From Novosphingobium capsulatum (GTDB lineage: Bacteria; Pseudomonadota; Alphaproteobacteria; Sphingomonadales; Sphingomonadaceae), in NCBI GenBank assembly GCA_015661825.1, contig DQVI01000182.1, forward strand, positions 1 through 57,197: a stretch of DNA of 57,197 nucleotides, read 5' to 3'. A model generated the notes under the pieces. It saw only the letters and a list, made by a program, of their open reading frames with translations, made no database searches and had not been told where the DNA came from. Made by a program: the position numbers and the translations under genes. Shown here piece by piece: positions 42,922 through 51,620 of this stretch; within the stretch, counting starts at the first letter, position 1; the number at the start of each line of letters is the position of its first letter.

Positions 42922-43755
42922 TCACTGCCCGGAGAACATGGTTCGGGTGCGACCACCCACCCAGACCTGACCGCTCGCGTCCTGCGACACCTGGACCCGG
43001 CCCATGCGACCCAGCCGCGTGCCTTGCGCCGCCACGTAGGCACAGCGTGCCCGCCCGCTGGCGAACAGCCATTGCCCGACCGAGGCATTGAGGCTGCCGG
43101 TGACGGGGTCTTCGATCAGGGTGCCGTCCTGTCCCGAGAAGATCGCGCGCAGTTCGAACGCGGTCTCGCTTTCCGGGGCATGGGGGCCGACAAGGCCGAT
43201 GTCGATCCGCTCCGGGTGGTGCCGGGCCGGTTCGACGGCGAGGACCGCTTCTGCCGAGGGCAGCAGGACGGCCAGCCAGCCCGGACCATTGTCGACCCAC
43301 TGCGCGGCGGTGATCATCGCGCGGTCGATGCGCAGGACTTGCGCGGCGCGGACGATGTCCGCCTCGCTCGGCTCGCCCGCGCGGATCAGGGGCGGCGCGG
43401 CAAAAGCGAGGGTGTCGCTGCCCTGACGGATCTCGACCAGCCCCGCGCCGCATTCCTGCACGATCACGCCTGAGCGCCTGGGCACGCCGCCCGCTTCGAG
43501 CCAGGCATGGCAGGTGCCCAGCGTCGGGTGTCCCGCAAAGGGCAGTTCATGCGAGAGCGTGAAGATCCGCACCCGATAATCGGCCTCGCTGCGGGTTGGC
43601 GGCAGGAGAAAGGTGGTTTCCGACAGGTTCAGCCAGCGCGTGATGCGCTGCATCTCTTCGGTTGTCAGGTCTTCCGCCCCGGCGATCACGGCGAGCGGAT
43701 TGCCGGTGAAGGGATCGGTGCCGAAAACATCGACGAGCTTGAAAGGGCGGTTCAT
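42922..43755 (-). CDS. PhzF-family isomerase/epimerase-like protein
   Basis: A 277-residue member of the PhzF (DAP-epimerase-like) fold. VDVFGTDPFTGNPLAVI, LNLSETTFLLPP, the IFTLSHELPFAGHPTLGTCH motif and the second-domain EDPVTGSLNASVGQWL are the family signatures. Members act in phenazine biosynthesis or, more often, as unassigned isomerases. Nothing near it suggests phenazines, so the substrate is unknown. It converges with the exported metallo-hydrolase; UrcA is 28 nt upstream on the same strand. Confidence 0.87.
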   Translation of the reverse strand: MNRPFKLVDVFGTDPFTGNPLAVIAGAEDLTTEEMQRITRWLNLSETTFLLPPTRSEADYRVRIFTLSHELPFAGHPTLGTCHAWLEAGGVPRRSGVIVQECGAGLVEIRQGSDTLAFAAPPLIRAGEPSEADIVRAAQVLRIDRAMITAAQWVDNGPGWLAVLLPSAEAVLAVEPARHHPERIDIGLVGPHAPESETAFELRAIFSGQDGTLIEDPVTGSLNASVGQWLFASGRARCAYVAAQGTRLGRMGRVQVSQDASGQVWVGGRTRTMFSGQ

Positions 43756-43783
43756 GGCATGGTCTCCGGATCAGGTCTGGCTT

Positions 43784-44137
43784 TCAAAGGCCCTGGTCGG
43801 CAGCGGCCCGGTTCAGCAGCGGATCGTTGATGCGTGCGAGCGTCTTGATCATGCTCTCGTGCCAGCATGTCGAGGCCCGGACAGCCATTTTCACGTCGTG
43901 CAGGCTGGAATCGGGCGCACCGCACACCGCAAGCGCGGCGTCCCCGATCCGTGCCAGCGTCTTGCGCGCGGCCCGGATGGTGGCCGGATGCGTGTTCACG
44001 CCATGGAGCGTGATCGCATGGGTCTGGGCATCGGGCTTGTCCTGCGCGGCAGCCGGGGTGGCCAGCGCGACGCAAAGGGCGGCGGCCAGAGCCGCAGCGG
44101 GCGCGGGGGTGAGGGGGGTGCGGTACCTGAATGTCAT
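43784..44137 (-). CDS. UrcA family exported protein
   Basis: A 117-residue protein with a cleavable signal peptide (about residues 1-32, ending ATPAAAQ). A small domain with paired cysteines follows (AVCGAP and ASTCWHESM) and matches the UrcA family. UrcA takes its name from a Caulobacter gene that is strongly induced by uranium; the molecular function is unknown. The ATG at 44137 has AGGAGG. It is divergent from the MocR regulator, whose operator repeats lie between the genes, so its expression is probably under that regulator. Confidence 0.82.
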   Translation of the reverse strand: MTFRYRTPLTPAPAAALAAALCVALATPAAAQDKPDAQTHAITLHGVNTHPATIRAARKTLARIGDAALAVCGAPDSSLHDVKMAVRASTCWHESMIKTLARINDPLLNRAAADQGL

Positions 44138-44195
44138 CTATGCCTCCTGTGTGGCACCCAGTGCCCGAAAGGCTCTGGCCATCACAGGGACGGAT

Positions 44196-44238
44196 CAGTA
44201 CAATTCAGAAAAACCGTACCGATGGGAATCCCAGTACA
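44196..44238. promoter_or_regulatory. Three phased GTAC repeats, likely MocR operator
   Basis: GTAC occurs at 44198, 44216 and 44234, exactly 18 bp apart each time. The outer two lie in identical CAGTACA heptamers (44196-44202 and 44232-44238) and the middle in CCGTACC. MocR-type regulators bind direct repeats near their own promoters. The site lies between the MocR start at 44253 and divergent urcA, so it could control both. Confidence 0.6.
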
Positions 44239-44252
44239 GTGAGGTCATTATC

Positions 44253-45638
44253 GTGGCTGCGACAAACCTGACCCGTACCGAACAAGTCATGCAGTCGATC
44301 CGCGACCGGATCGACCGCCGCCTGTTGACGCCCGGCGCCAGCCTCCCCTCGGTGCGGGCGATGGCCGAGACGACCGGCTTCTCGAAGTCGACGGTGGTCG
44401 AGGCCTATGACCGGCTGGCCGCCGATGGGGTGATCCGCTCGCGTCCGGGCGCGGGCTTCTATGTATCGGCCCCGCTCTCGCCGCTTTCGCTCGACCGTAT
44501 CGGCCCGCAGATCGAGCGGGAAGTCGACCCCTTGTGGATGCTGCGCCAGTCGCTGACCCATGGCAGCCATACCCTCAAGCCGGGCGGTGGCTGGCTGCCC
44601 GAGAGCTGGATGGCCGGGGCACAGATCCGCAAGGCCATGCGCGCGGCGGCCCGGAGCGACGCGGACAGTTCGCTGATCGGCTATTCCTCGCTGCTGGGGT
44701 CGGAGCGCATGCGCACCCTGCTGGCCCGTCGGCTGGAGGAACAGGGCGTGGGCGCCGCGCCCGGGCAGATCCTGCTGACCGAAAGCAGCACCCATGCCCT
44801 CGATCTGGTGAGCCGTTTCCTGCTCGAACCGGGCGACACGGTGCTGGTCGACGATCCGTGCTACTTCAATTTTCTGGCCCTGCTGCGGGCCCACCGGGCC
44901 AATGTCGTGGGCATTCCGATGACCCCGACCGGGCCTGACGTGGCGGCCTTCGCCGCGGCCCTGTCGGACCATCGCCCGCGTTTCTACCTCACGAATTCGG
45001 CCATCCACAATCCCACCGGGGCGACGCTTTCGGCAACGACCGCGCACCGGCTGCTCAAGCTGGCTGCCGAGCATGATCTGGTGATCGTCGAGGACGACAT
45101 CTTCGCCGATTTCGAGCACACGCCCGCGCCGCGTCTGGCCGCTTTCGACGGGCTCGACCGGGTGATCCGGATCGGCAGCTTTTCCAAGTCGGTCACCGCC
45201 GCGATGCGCTGCGGGCATATCGCGGCGCGCCCGGACTGGATCGACTCGCTGGCCGACTTGCGCATCGCGACCGCGATGTCGGGCAATCCGCTCTCGGCCG
45301 AGGTCGTCCATGCGGTGCTGACCGATGGCGGCTATCGGCGGCATATCGAGGGGGTGCGAACCCGCCTTGCGCGCGCCCGGGCGCGGACGATGGCGCGCCT
45401 GCGCGATGTCGGCATCACCCCGTGGCTTGAACCGGCTGCGGGCCTGTTCGTCTGGGCGCGGTTGCCCGGCGGGCTCGATGCCGCCAGACTGGCCCGCGCG
45501 GCGCTGGCCGAAGGGATCGTGCTGGCACCGGGCAATGTGTTCAGCATGAACGGGATGTGGAGCGACTATCTCCGCTTCAATGTCACCTTGAGCGACGACG
45601 AGCGGATCACCGCCTTTCTGGCGCGCGCCTGCGCCTGA
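44253..45638 (+). CDS. MocR/GntR-type regulator with an aminotransferase domain
   Basis: A 461-residue MocR protein. A GntR winged helix covers about the first 75 residues (TRTEQVMQSIRDRIDRRLL, LPSVRAMAETTGFSKSTVVEAYDRL). An aminotransferase-like fold-type I domain follows, with TNSAIHNPTGA, VEDDIFADFE and the PLP lysine in IGSFSKSVTAAMRCG. It should bind PLP and an amino-acid-like ligand and regulate transcription. I take the GTG at 44253, which has GTGAGG upstream; an ATG at 44289 is possible but would cut the helix-turn-helix. The target is unknown; divergent urcA is the likeliest, as no pyridoxine or GABA gene is nearby. Confidence 0.85.
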   Translation: MAATNLTRTEQVMQSIRDRIDRRLLTPGASLPSVRAMAETTGFSKSTVVEAYDRLAADGVIRSRPGAGFYVSAPLSPLSLDRIGPQIEREVDPLWMLRQSLTHGSHTLKPGGGWLPESWMAGAQIRKAMRAAARSDADSSLIGYSSLLGSERMRTLLARRLEEQGVGAAPGQILLTESSTHALDLVSRFLLEPGDTVLVDDPCYFNFLALLRAHRANVVGIPMTPTGPDVAAFAAALSDHRPRFYLTNSAIHNPTGATLSATTAHRLLKLAAEHDLVIVEDDIFADFEHTPAPRLAAFDGLDRVIRIGSFSKSVTAAMRCGHIAARPDWIDSLADLRIATAMSGNPLSAEVVHAVLTDGGYRRHIEGVRTRLARARARTMARLRDVGITPWLEPAAGLFVWARLPGGLDAARLARAALAEGIVLAPGNVFSMNGMWSDYLRFNVTLSDDERITAFLARACA

Positions 45639-45683
45639 CCGGCCCGCATCTGACCGGGGTACGGCGTCGGGCGTGCAGACGGC

Positions 45684-45721
45684 AAAAGGCCCGCGTATCC
45701 ATGGGGACACGCGGGCCTTTT
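45684..45721. terminator. Bidirectional Rho-independent terminator
   Basis: A perfect 13-bp stem (45684-45696 with 45709-45721) whose outer bases are AAAA and TTTT, with a 12-nt loop. It lies between convergent transcripts: the MocR gene and the eight-gene acyl-CoA operon ending with acetoacetate decarboxylase. The flanking A/T pairs give a U-tract in both directions. Confidence 0.85.
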
Positions 45722-45780
45722 GGGGTGTGCGGATCAGCCGGGCTGACCGCCCGGGCGGGAGGGTGAGCCTCCCGGCCCGG

Positions 45781-46521
45781 TCAGGGCTTCATGTAGTCGT
45801 GCACGACCTTGCCGAGGCCGAGGGTCACGTCCGTCACGAAGTGGACGGCCGAGAGCACTTCGCGCACGGGCAGGCGGCTGACGTCGGCGCGGACATGGTC
45901 GAAGAGCTGGAGGCTCGCCGGACCAGACCATGCGCCCTTCACCACGTAGTCTTCGAGATGGTATTCGACCAGCTCGCAGATGCGCGGGGTGCCATCGACG
46001 TGGGGGATCGTCTTGAGCAGGAAGTTGGGCATTTCGAGCGCCTTGGCGATCGGCGCGTGATCGAGGATCTCGTGCTTGTAGCCCATGGTCATGTTCGCGC
46101 AGCGGATCGAACCGCAATCGAGCGTGCCGACCAGCACTTCGCCCTCGACGCGCAGGTTGGGCTTGGCCAGCTTCTTGGGGAAGCCCCAGATCTCGCGACC
46201 GCCCACGATGGGGGCTGCCGCATCGAGATACATCGCGTGGGTGTAGTTGCCCTCGCGCCCGTTGAAGCGCACCGGGATGACCTGGCCGGTTTCGGTATAG
46301 TCACCAAAGCCGACCGAGTCGGGCATGCGGATGAATTCATACTTCACCACCGGCTCGACGATTTCGAGCGGCTCGGGCACCACGGCGCGCAGCGCTTCCA
46401 TGTCGGTGCGGTAGCTGATGATGACGAATTCGCGATCATAGAACCGGAACGGCCCACGCGGGTAGGACGGGCTGGTAAAGGGGATCGCGAAAGCGTTGTC
46501 TTTGACGTCTTCGATCTTCAT
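45781..46521 (-). CDS. adc: Acetoacetate decarboxylase
   Basis: A 246-residue protein of the acetoacetate decarboxylase family. The conserved [12 protein letters not shown] holds adjacent lysines (K116, K117), K116 corresponding to the Schiff-base lysine. [28 protein letters not shown] and [15 protein letters not shown] match the beta-cone scaffold. It converts acetoacetate to acetone and CO2, but homologues act on related beta-keto acids. It is the last gene of the operon, 22 nt after the CoA-transferase B gene, which supplies the free acid. Confidence 0.87.
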   Translation of the reverse strand: MKIEDVKDNAFAIPFTSPSYPRGPFRFYDREFVIISYRTDMEALRAVVPEPLEIVEPVVKYEFIRMPDSVGFGDYTETGQVIPVRFNGREGNYTHAMYLDAAAPIVGGREIWGFPKKLAKPNLRVEGEVLVGTLDCGSIRCANMTMGYKHEILDHAPIAKALEMPNFLLKTIPHVDGTPRICELVEYHLEDYVVKGAWSGPASLQLFDHVRADVSRLPVREVLSAVHFVTDVTLGLGKVVHDYMKP

Positions 46522-46543
46522 GACAGATATCCTTGTGCGCCGC

Positions 46544-47197
46544 TCAGGCTGCCAGATCCATCTCGGGCACGTCGCCCTCGATGATCAGCTTGGCTGCGGT
46601 CGCTTCGACGATCTGCTCCACGGTCACGCCCGGCGCGCGTTCGAGCAGCACCAGCCCGGCATCGGTGGGCTTGATGACCGCCATGTCGGTGATGATGAGA
46701 TCGACGCGGCGGTCGGCGGTGAGGGGCAGGGTGCACTTGGGCACGATCTTGGGCGCACCCTTGGCGGTGTGCTGCATGGCCACGATCACCCGGTTGGCGC
46801 AGGCCACCAGATCCATCGCGCCGCCCATGCCCGGCACCATCTTGCCCGGCACGATCCAGTTGGCCAGACGGCCTTCCTCGTCGACCTGAAGGCCGCCCAG
46901 CACCGTGGCGGCAAGGTGGCCACCGCGCACCAGACCGAACGAAAGCGTGCTGTCGATCGACATCGCGCCCGGCACGGCCCCGGCAAAGCCGCCGCCAGCA
47001 TCGGTCAGCGAGGGGTCTTCCAGACCCGGCGCGGGCTTGGCGCCCAGACCCACCAGGCCGTTTTCGGAATGGAAGAAGATGCCGCTCTTGGGGGAAACAT
47101 AGGTCGCCACCCCGGTCGGCAGGCCGATGCCGAGGTTGACGAAGCTGTCAGGTTCCAGTTCCTTGGCGGTACGGCGAAGAATGATTTCCTTGCTCAT
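46544..47197 (-). CDS. 3-oxoacid CoA-transferase, subunit B
   Basis: A 217-residue beta subunit of a family I CoA-transferase. The active-site glutamate lies in [11 protein letters not shown], and [13 protein letters not shown] and [13 protein letters not shown] are further signatures. With subunit A it moves CoA between acetoacetate or another 3-oxoacid and an acyl donor. It starts 3 nt after the subunit A stop codon. With acetoacetate decarboxylase next, the pair could act on acetoacetyl-CoA in the direction of acetone. Confidence 0.9.
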   Translation of the reverse strand: MSKEIILRRTAKELEPDSFVNLGIGLPTGVATYVSPKSGIFFHSENGLVGLGAKPAPGLEDPSLTDAGGGFAGAVPGAMSIDSTLSFGLVRGGHLAATVLGGLQVDEEGRLANWIVPGKMVPGMGGAMDLVACANRVIVAMQHTAKGAPKIVPKCTLPLTADRRVDLIITDMAVIKPTDAGLVLLERAPGVTVEQIVEATAAKLIIEGDVPEMDLAA

Positions 47198-47200
47198 GGC

Positions 47201-47851
47201 TCAGGCCCTCGCGATCAGGTGGTCGATGACGATGCCGGGCGTGCGCACATCGTCGGGCGCAATCGCGCCCACCGGCACGATGACGCGGGCTTCGGCAAAG
47301 ACGGTGTCGGCAGCCATGGCGATGGACGGATTGAAGTTCAGTTCGGTCATCGTGTAGGCAAGGTTGCCCACCATGTCGGCGCGGTCGGCATAGACGAAGC
47401 CGAAGTCGGCGCGCAGCGGCGGGGCATAGAGCCACTGCTCGCCACCGAGCGTCACCACATTGGTTTCGTCTGCAATGATCGTGCCCAGCCCGGTCTTGGT
47501 GAGCACGCCGCCCAGCCCGTGGCCCTTGGCACGGATCTGTTCGACCAGGGTGCCCTGCGGCACGAGGTCGACCTGCATGGTCTTCTCGATCAGGCCCTTC
47601 TGCGTATCGGGGTTGGTGCCGATATGCGAGGCAACCACGCGAGCCACCTGGCCCGAGGTGATCAGCGCGCCGATCCCTTCACCGGCAAAGCCGGTGTCGT
47701 TGGAGATGATGGTCAGGTTCTTCTTGCCCGAGGCCAGCAGGGCCGCAATCAGCCGCTGGGGGCGACCGGCGCGCAGGAAGCCGCCGATCATGATGGAAGC
47801 GCCATCGGGGATGCCGGCAACGGCCTCCTCGGGGGTAATGGGGGTCTTCAT
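47201..47851 (-). CDS. 3-oxoacid CoA-transferase, subunit A
   Basis: A 216-residue alpha subunit. IPDGASIMIGGFLRAGRPQRLIAALL and ISNDTGFAGEGIGALI are the glycine-rich CoA-binding signatures of the AtoD/ScoA group. The regions GTLVEQIRAKGHGLGGVLTKTGLGT and ADFGFVYADRADMVGNL also fit. The gap before it (toward EtfA) carries two hairpins, so this pair plus the decarboxylase may be expressed at a lower level than the upstream ETF genes. Confidence 0.9.
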   Translation of the reverse strand: MKTPITPEEAVAGIPDGASIMIGGFLRAGRPQRLIAALLASGKKNLTIISNDTGFAGEGIGALITSGQVARVVASHIGTNPDTQKGLIEKTMQVDLVPQGTLVEQIRAKGHGLGGVLTKTGLGTIIADETNVVTLGGEQWLYAPPLRADFGFVYADRADMVGNLAYTMTELNFNPSIAMAADTVFAEARVIVPVGAIAPDDVRTPGIVIDHLIARA

Positions 47852-47874
47852 GGCAGTCTCGCTTTTCCGTTTCG

Positions 47875-47959
47875 GTGCTGCCCGCGCCCGGACAAGTCAG
47901 GGCGTGGGCAGCACAGGGGGAGGGGCAGCAAAAGGAAGAAGGCGCTTGTTCGGCGCCTT
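47875..47959 (-). other. Two hairpins between etfA and the CoA-transferase genes
   Basis: On the minus strand a 7-bp stem (47939-47945 with 47953-47959) overlaps the EtfA stop codon and is followed by a pyrimidine-rich stretch. A second long stem (47875-47889 with 47900-47914, one internal mismatch pair) follows. They probably act as weak terminator or processing signals inside the operon. Confidence 0.5.
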
Positions 47960-48893
47960 AGCCCAGCGCCGCTTCGATCTGCGGCACGGCCTGGAACAGG
48001 TCGGCGACCAGACCGAAGTCGGCCACCTGGAAGATCGGGGCGTCTTCGTCCTTGTTGACGGCCACGATCACCTTGCTGTCCTTCATGCCCGCAAGGTGCT
48101 GGATGGCGCCGGAAATACCGAAAGCCATGTAGAGCTCGGGGGCAACGATCTTGCCGGTCTGGCCGACCTGGAAATCGTTGGGAGCATAGCCGGCGTCGAC
48201 AGCCGCGCGGCTGGCACCCACGGCTGCGCCCAGCTTGTCGGCCAGCGGCAGGAGCACTTCGTTGAACTTTTCGGCCGAACCGAGCGCACGACCGCCCGAA
48301 ACGATGATCTTGGCCGAACCCAGTTCAGGGCGTTCGCTCTTGGCCAGTTCCTCGCGCACGAAGGTCGCACGGCCTTCGACAGCCGGGGCGGCGACGGCTT
48401 CGACCGGGGCGCCCGCGCCATCGGCGGGGGTGGCGGCAAAGGCGGCGGTGCGCACGGTGAAGATCTTCACAGGCTCGGGGTTCTTGACGACCTCGATGGC
48501 GTTGCCGGCATAGATCGGGTGCTCGAAGGTGTCGGGCCCGTCGATCTTGGTGACGTCGGAAACCTGCATCACGTCGAGCTTGGCGGCGATGCGGGGCAGC
48601 ACGTTCTTGCCGGTCGAGCTGGCCGGGGCGACGATCGCCTCATAGCCCTGCGCGATCGAGAGGACGAGCGCGGCGACCGGCTCGGCCAGGCCATTGGCAT
48701 AGGCCGGAGCATCGGCCAGCAGCACCTTGGTCACGCCCTGGAGCTTGGCGGCGGCATCGGCGGCGCCCTGCGCGCCCTGGCCCGCCACGAGGATGTCGAC
48801 CTCGCCGCCCAGTGCGCGCGCGGCGGTCAGGGCCTTGGTCGTCGCATCGGCGACGGTCTGGTTGTCATGATCTGCGATGAGAAGGGTTTTCAT
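47958..48893 (-). CDS. etfA: Electron transfer flavoprotein, alpha subunit
   Basis: A 311-residue ETF alpha subunit. The C-terminal FAD-binding domain has [50 protein letters not shown] and the ending [28 protein letters not shown]. These make the isoalloxazine-binding site. It carries electrons from acyl-CoA dehydrogenase to ETF-QO. It lies 84 nt after etfB on the minus strand. Confidence 0.93.
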   Translation of the reverse strand: MKTLLIADHDNQTVADATTKALTAARALGGEVDILVAGQGAQGAADAAAKLQGVTKVLLADAPAYANGLAEPVAALVLSIAQGYEAIVAPASSTGKNVLPRIAAKLDVMQVSDVTKIDGPDTFEHPIYAGNAIEVVKNPEPVKIFTVRTAAFAATPADGAGAPVEAVAAPAVEGRATFVREELAKSERPELGSAKIIVSGGRALGSAEKFNEVLLPLADKLGAAVGASRAAVDAGYAPNDFQVGQTGKIVAPELYMAFGISGAIQHLAGMKDSKVIVAVNKDEDAPIFQVADFGLVADLFQAVPQIEAALG

Positions 48894-48977
48894 GGATCTT
48901 GTCCCGAATGAAGCCTGGGGGCTGGGGTTTCGTCCGGGCGCCGGGGCGCTCGGTCGGCCTTGCCCGGGAGGGGGCGC

Positions 48978-49724
48978 TCAGAGAGCGCCGACGGCCTTGA
49001 GCTTGCTCACGAGTTCCTGTGCATCGGCCACCTTGATGCCGGCCTTGCGGGCGGCGGGCTCGCGCACTTCGACCACGGTCAGGCGCGGGGCGATATCGAC
49101 GCCATAGGCCGCGGCGGGCTTGGTATCGACAGGCTTCTTCTTGGCCTTCATGATGTTGGGCAGCGAGGGATAGCGCGGCTCGTTGAGGCGCAGGTCGGTG
49201 GTGACCAGCGCGGGCAGCGACAGGCTCAGGGTCTGGTGACCGCCATCGACTTCGCGGGTGACGACCAGCGCGCCGCCGTCGAGTTCGACCTGCGAGGCGA
49301 ACGTGGCCTGCGGCCAGTCGAGCAGGGCCGCCAGCATCTGGCCGGTCTGGTTGCTGTCATCGTCGATGGCCTGCTTGCCGGTCAGCACGAGGTCGGGCTT
49401 TTCTTCCTCGACGACCTTGGCCAGCAGCTTGGCAATGGTGAGGGGCTCCACGCGGCCTTCGGCCTCGATCAGGATGCCGCGATCCGCGCCGATGGCCAGC
49501 GCCGAACGGATGGCATCGGCAGCCTTGGCCACGCCGATCGAAACGACCACGACTTCGGCAGCCTTGCCCGCTTCCTTGAGGCGGACGGCTTCCTCGACGG
49601 CGATTTCGCAGAAGGGATTGATGGAAAGCTTGATGTTGGCAAGGTCGACGCCGGTGCGGTCAGCCTTGACGCGGGGCTTCGCGTTGGAATCGATCGCCAG
49701 CTTGACCGGAACGAGAATTTTCAT
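48978..49724 (-). CDS. etfB: Electron transfer flavoprotein, beta subunit
   Basis: A 248-residue ETF beta subunit. [19 protein letters not shown] opens the adenine-nucleotide-binding fold. [19 protein letters not shown] and [32 protein letters not shown] are family signatures, and the AMP site is in the former. [21 protein letters not shown] ends the recognition loop for the dehydrogenase. It forms a dimer with EtfA. Confidence 0.93.
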   Translation of the reverse strand: MKILVPVKLAIDSNAKPRVKADRTGVDLANIKLSINPFCEIAVEEAVRLKEAGKAAEVVVVSIGVAKAADAIRSALAIGADRGILIEAEGRVEPLTIAKLLAKVVEEEKPDLVLTGKQAIDDDSNQTGQMLAALLDWPQATFASQVELDGGALVVTREVDGGHQTLSLSLPALVTTDLRLNEPRYPSLPNIMKAKKKPVDTKPAAAYGVDIAPRLTVVEVREPAARKAGIKVADAQELVSKLKAVGAL

Positions 49725-49743
49725 CGAAACTGTCTCTCAGCAG

Positions 49744-49795
49744 TGTTGCGCCGGACCGCAGTCAGGGGGGAGAGGGCGTGCAGCCCGGCGCAACA
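49744..49795 (-). other. Long-range hairpin between the acyl-CoA dehydrogenase and etfB
   Basis: A perfect 11-bp inverted repeat (49744-49754 with 49785-49795) fills the 81-nt gap between two operon genes. The stem TGTTGCGCCGG/CCGGCGCAACA is strong and the loop about 30 nt. There is no U-run. It may protect the mRNA or moderate downstream expression. Confidence 0.5.
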
Positions 49796-49805
49796 GGGGG
49801 AAGGC

Positions 49806-51575
49806 TTAGAACTCGGCGGAAGCGACCGCCATCAGCGGGGCCGAGCCAGCCTTGATCTGGACCGCAAGGGCATGAGCCTGGGGCAGGATGCGCGTGGCAA
49901 AGAAGTGCGCCACGGCCAGCTTGCGGGTCTCATGCGGGGTGGCCGCATCGCCCTTGGCCACAACGGCCAGACCCATGCGGACCCACAGCCAACCGAAGGT
50001 GACCAGCGCGAACATGCGCAGGTAGTCGGTTGCGGCGCTGTTCTGTTCGAGGCCGTTGGCGCCTTCACCGGTGGTGAGCCAGGCGGTCACGTCTTCGAGC
50101 GTGGCAAGAGCCGCAGCAACCGCCTTGGTGGTTTCGGCCAGAGCCGGCACCTTGGCGCCTTCGGCCAGCGTGGCCGAAATGTCGCCGAAGAAGCCGCGCA
50201 CGGTGGCGCCGCCTTCGAGCGAGAGCTTGCGGACCACGAGATCCTGCGCCTGGATGCCGTTGGTGCCTTCGTAGATCTGCGCGATGCGGGCATCACGCAC
50301 GAACTGTTCCTGGCCCCATTCCTTGATGTAGCCGTGGCCACCCAGAACCTGCTGGCCCAGCACGGTCGCTTCGAACCCGAAGTCGGTGAAGGCCGCCTTG
50401 ATGACCGGGGTCAGCAGCGCGACAAGACCGGTCGACTGCTTGCGCACCTCGGCGTCGGTCGACTTCGATTCCTTGTCCATCTCCAGCGCGGTGAAGATGG
50501 TCAGCGCACGGGCGGCTTCCACGAACGAAAGCATCGTCAGGAGCATCTTGCGCACGTCGGGGTGCTCGATGATCATGCCCGATTCCTTGGCACCGGGGGC
50601 GCGACCCTGCTTGCGCTCCTTGGCGTAGGTCGAAGCCGTCTGGTACGACGAGTCGGCCAGACCCAGGCCCTGCACACCCACGAACAGGCGTTCGGCGTTC
50701 ATCATCGTGAACATGCCGTTGAGGCCGCGGTTGACCTCGCCGACCAGCCAGCCCTTGCAGTCGTCATAGTTCATGACGCAGGTCGGCTGGGCGTGGATGC
50801 CCATCTTGTGTTCGAGCGAACCGACGTTGACCGAGTTGCGCTCACCGAGCGAACCGTCTTCGTTCACCAGGAACTTGGGGCACAGGAACAGGCTGATGCC
50901 CTTGGTGCCGGCAGGCGCGTCGGGCAGGCGGGCGAGAACGAGGTGGATGACGTTCTCGGCCATGTCGTGGTCGCCCGAAGAGATGAAGATCTTCGAGCCC
51001 GACACGGTGTACGAGCCATCGCCGTTCGGCTTGGCCGTGGTCTTGAGCAGGCCGAGGTCCGAACCGGCGGTGCCTTCGGTCAGGCCCATGGCCCCGGTCC
51101 ACTGGCCCGAGATCATCTTGGGCAGGTAGGTGTCCTTCAGCTCCTGGCTGGCGTGGGCCTCGATGGCTTCACAGGCACCACGGGTCAGGCCCGGGAACAG
51201 GCCGAACGACAGGTTCGAGGCCGAGAGCATCTCGTCCACGAGGATCTGCACCGTGCGGGGCAGGCCCTGGCCTTCGAATTCGGTCGGGGCCGACAGGCTC
51301 GACCAGCCGCCATCGACGAACGCCTTGAAGGCTTCCTTGAAGCCCTTGGGGGTGAAGACCTTGCCATCGACCAGACGGCTGCCTTCTTCATCGCCGCTCT
51401 GGTTGATCGGACGCAGCACGCCCGCGCAGAACTTGCCGGCTTCTTCCAGAATGCTCTCGACCAGATCGGCCGACACGTCTTCGTAGCCGGGAAGGCCGGT
51501 CAGGATCTTTTCAGCCTGGAACACGTCCTTCAGCAGGAAACCCATGTCTTCGACGGGGGGAGTATAATCGGGCAT
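49806..51575 (-). CDS. Acyl-CoA dehydrogenase (large, DmdC/FadE-like)
   Basis: A 589-residue acyl-CoA dehydrogenase with an N-terminal extra domain and a long C-terminal domain, as in FadE5/DmdC-type enzymes. FAD and substrate motifs are MGLTEGTAGSDLG, KIFISSGDHDM and VLGGHGYIKEWGQEQFVRDARIAQIYEGTNGIQAQDL; the latter places the catalytic Glu in YEGT. It introduces a 2,3 double bond into an acyl-CoA and passes electrons to ETF. DmdC acts on methylmercaptopropionyl-CoA, but this branch also handles ordinary fatty acyl-CoAs, so the substrate is open. It follows the HAD/crotonase gene by 45 nt. Confidence 0.9.
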   Translation of the reverse strand: MPDYTPPVEDMGFLLKDVFQAEKILTGLPGYEDVSADLVESILEEAGKFCAGVLRPINQSGDEEGSRLVDGKVFTPKGFKEAFKAFVDGGWSSLSAPTEFEGQGLPRTVQILVDEMLSASNLSFGLFPGLTRGACEAIEAHASQELKDTYLPKMISGQWTGAMGLTEGTAGSDLGLLKTTAKPNGDGSYTVSGSKIFISSGDHDMAENVIHLVLARLPDAPAGTKGISLFLCPKFLVNEDGSLGERNSVNVGSLEHKMGIHAQPTCVMNYDDCKGWLVGEVNRGLNGMFTMMNAERLFVGVQGLGLADSSYQTASTYAKERKQGRAPGAKESGMIIEHPDVRKMLLTMLSFVEAARALTIFTALEMDKESKSTDAEVRKQSTGLVALLTPVIKAAFTDFGFEATVLGQQVLGGHGYIKEWGQEQFVRDARIAQIYEGTNGIQAQDLVVRKLSLEGGATVRGFFGDISATLAEGAKVPALAETTKAVAAALATLEDVTAWLTTGEGANGLEQNSAATDYLRMFALVTFGWLWVRMGLAVVAKGDAATPHETRKLAVAHFFATRILPQAHALAVQIKAGSAPLMAVASAEF

Positions 51576-51620
51576 TGAACGCTCCTTGTTTTTGCCGCGC
51601 CTTTTCGTGCGGCGCAGAAA

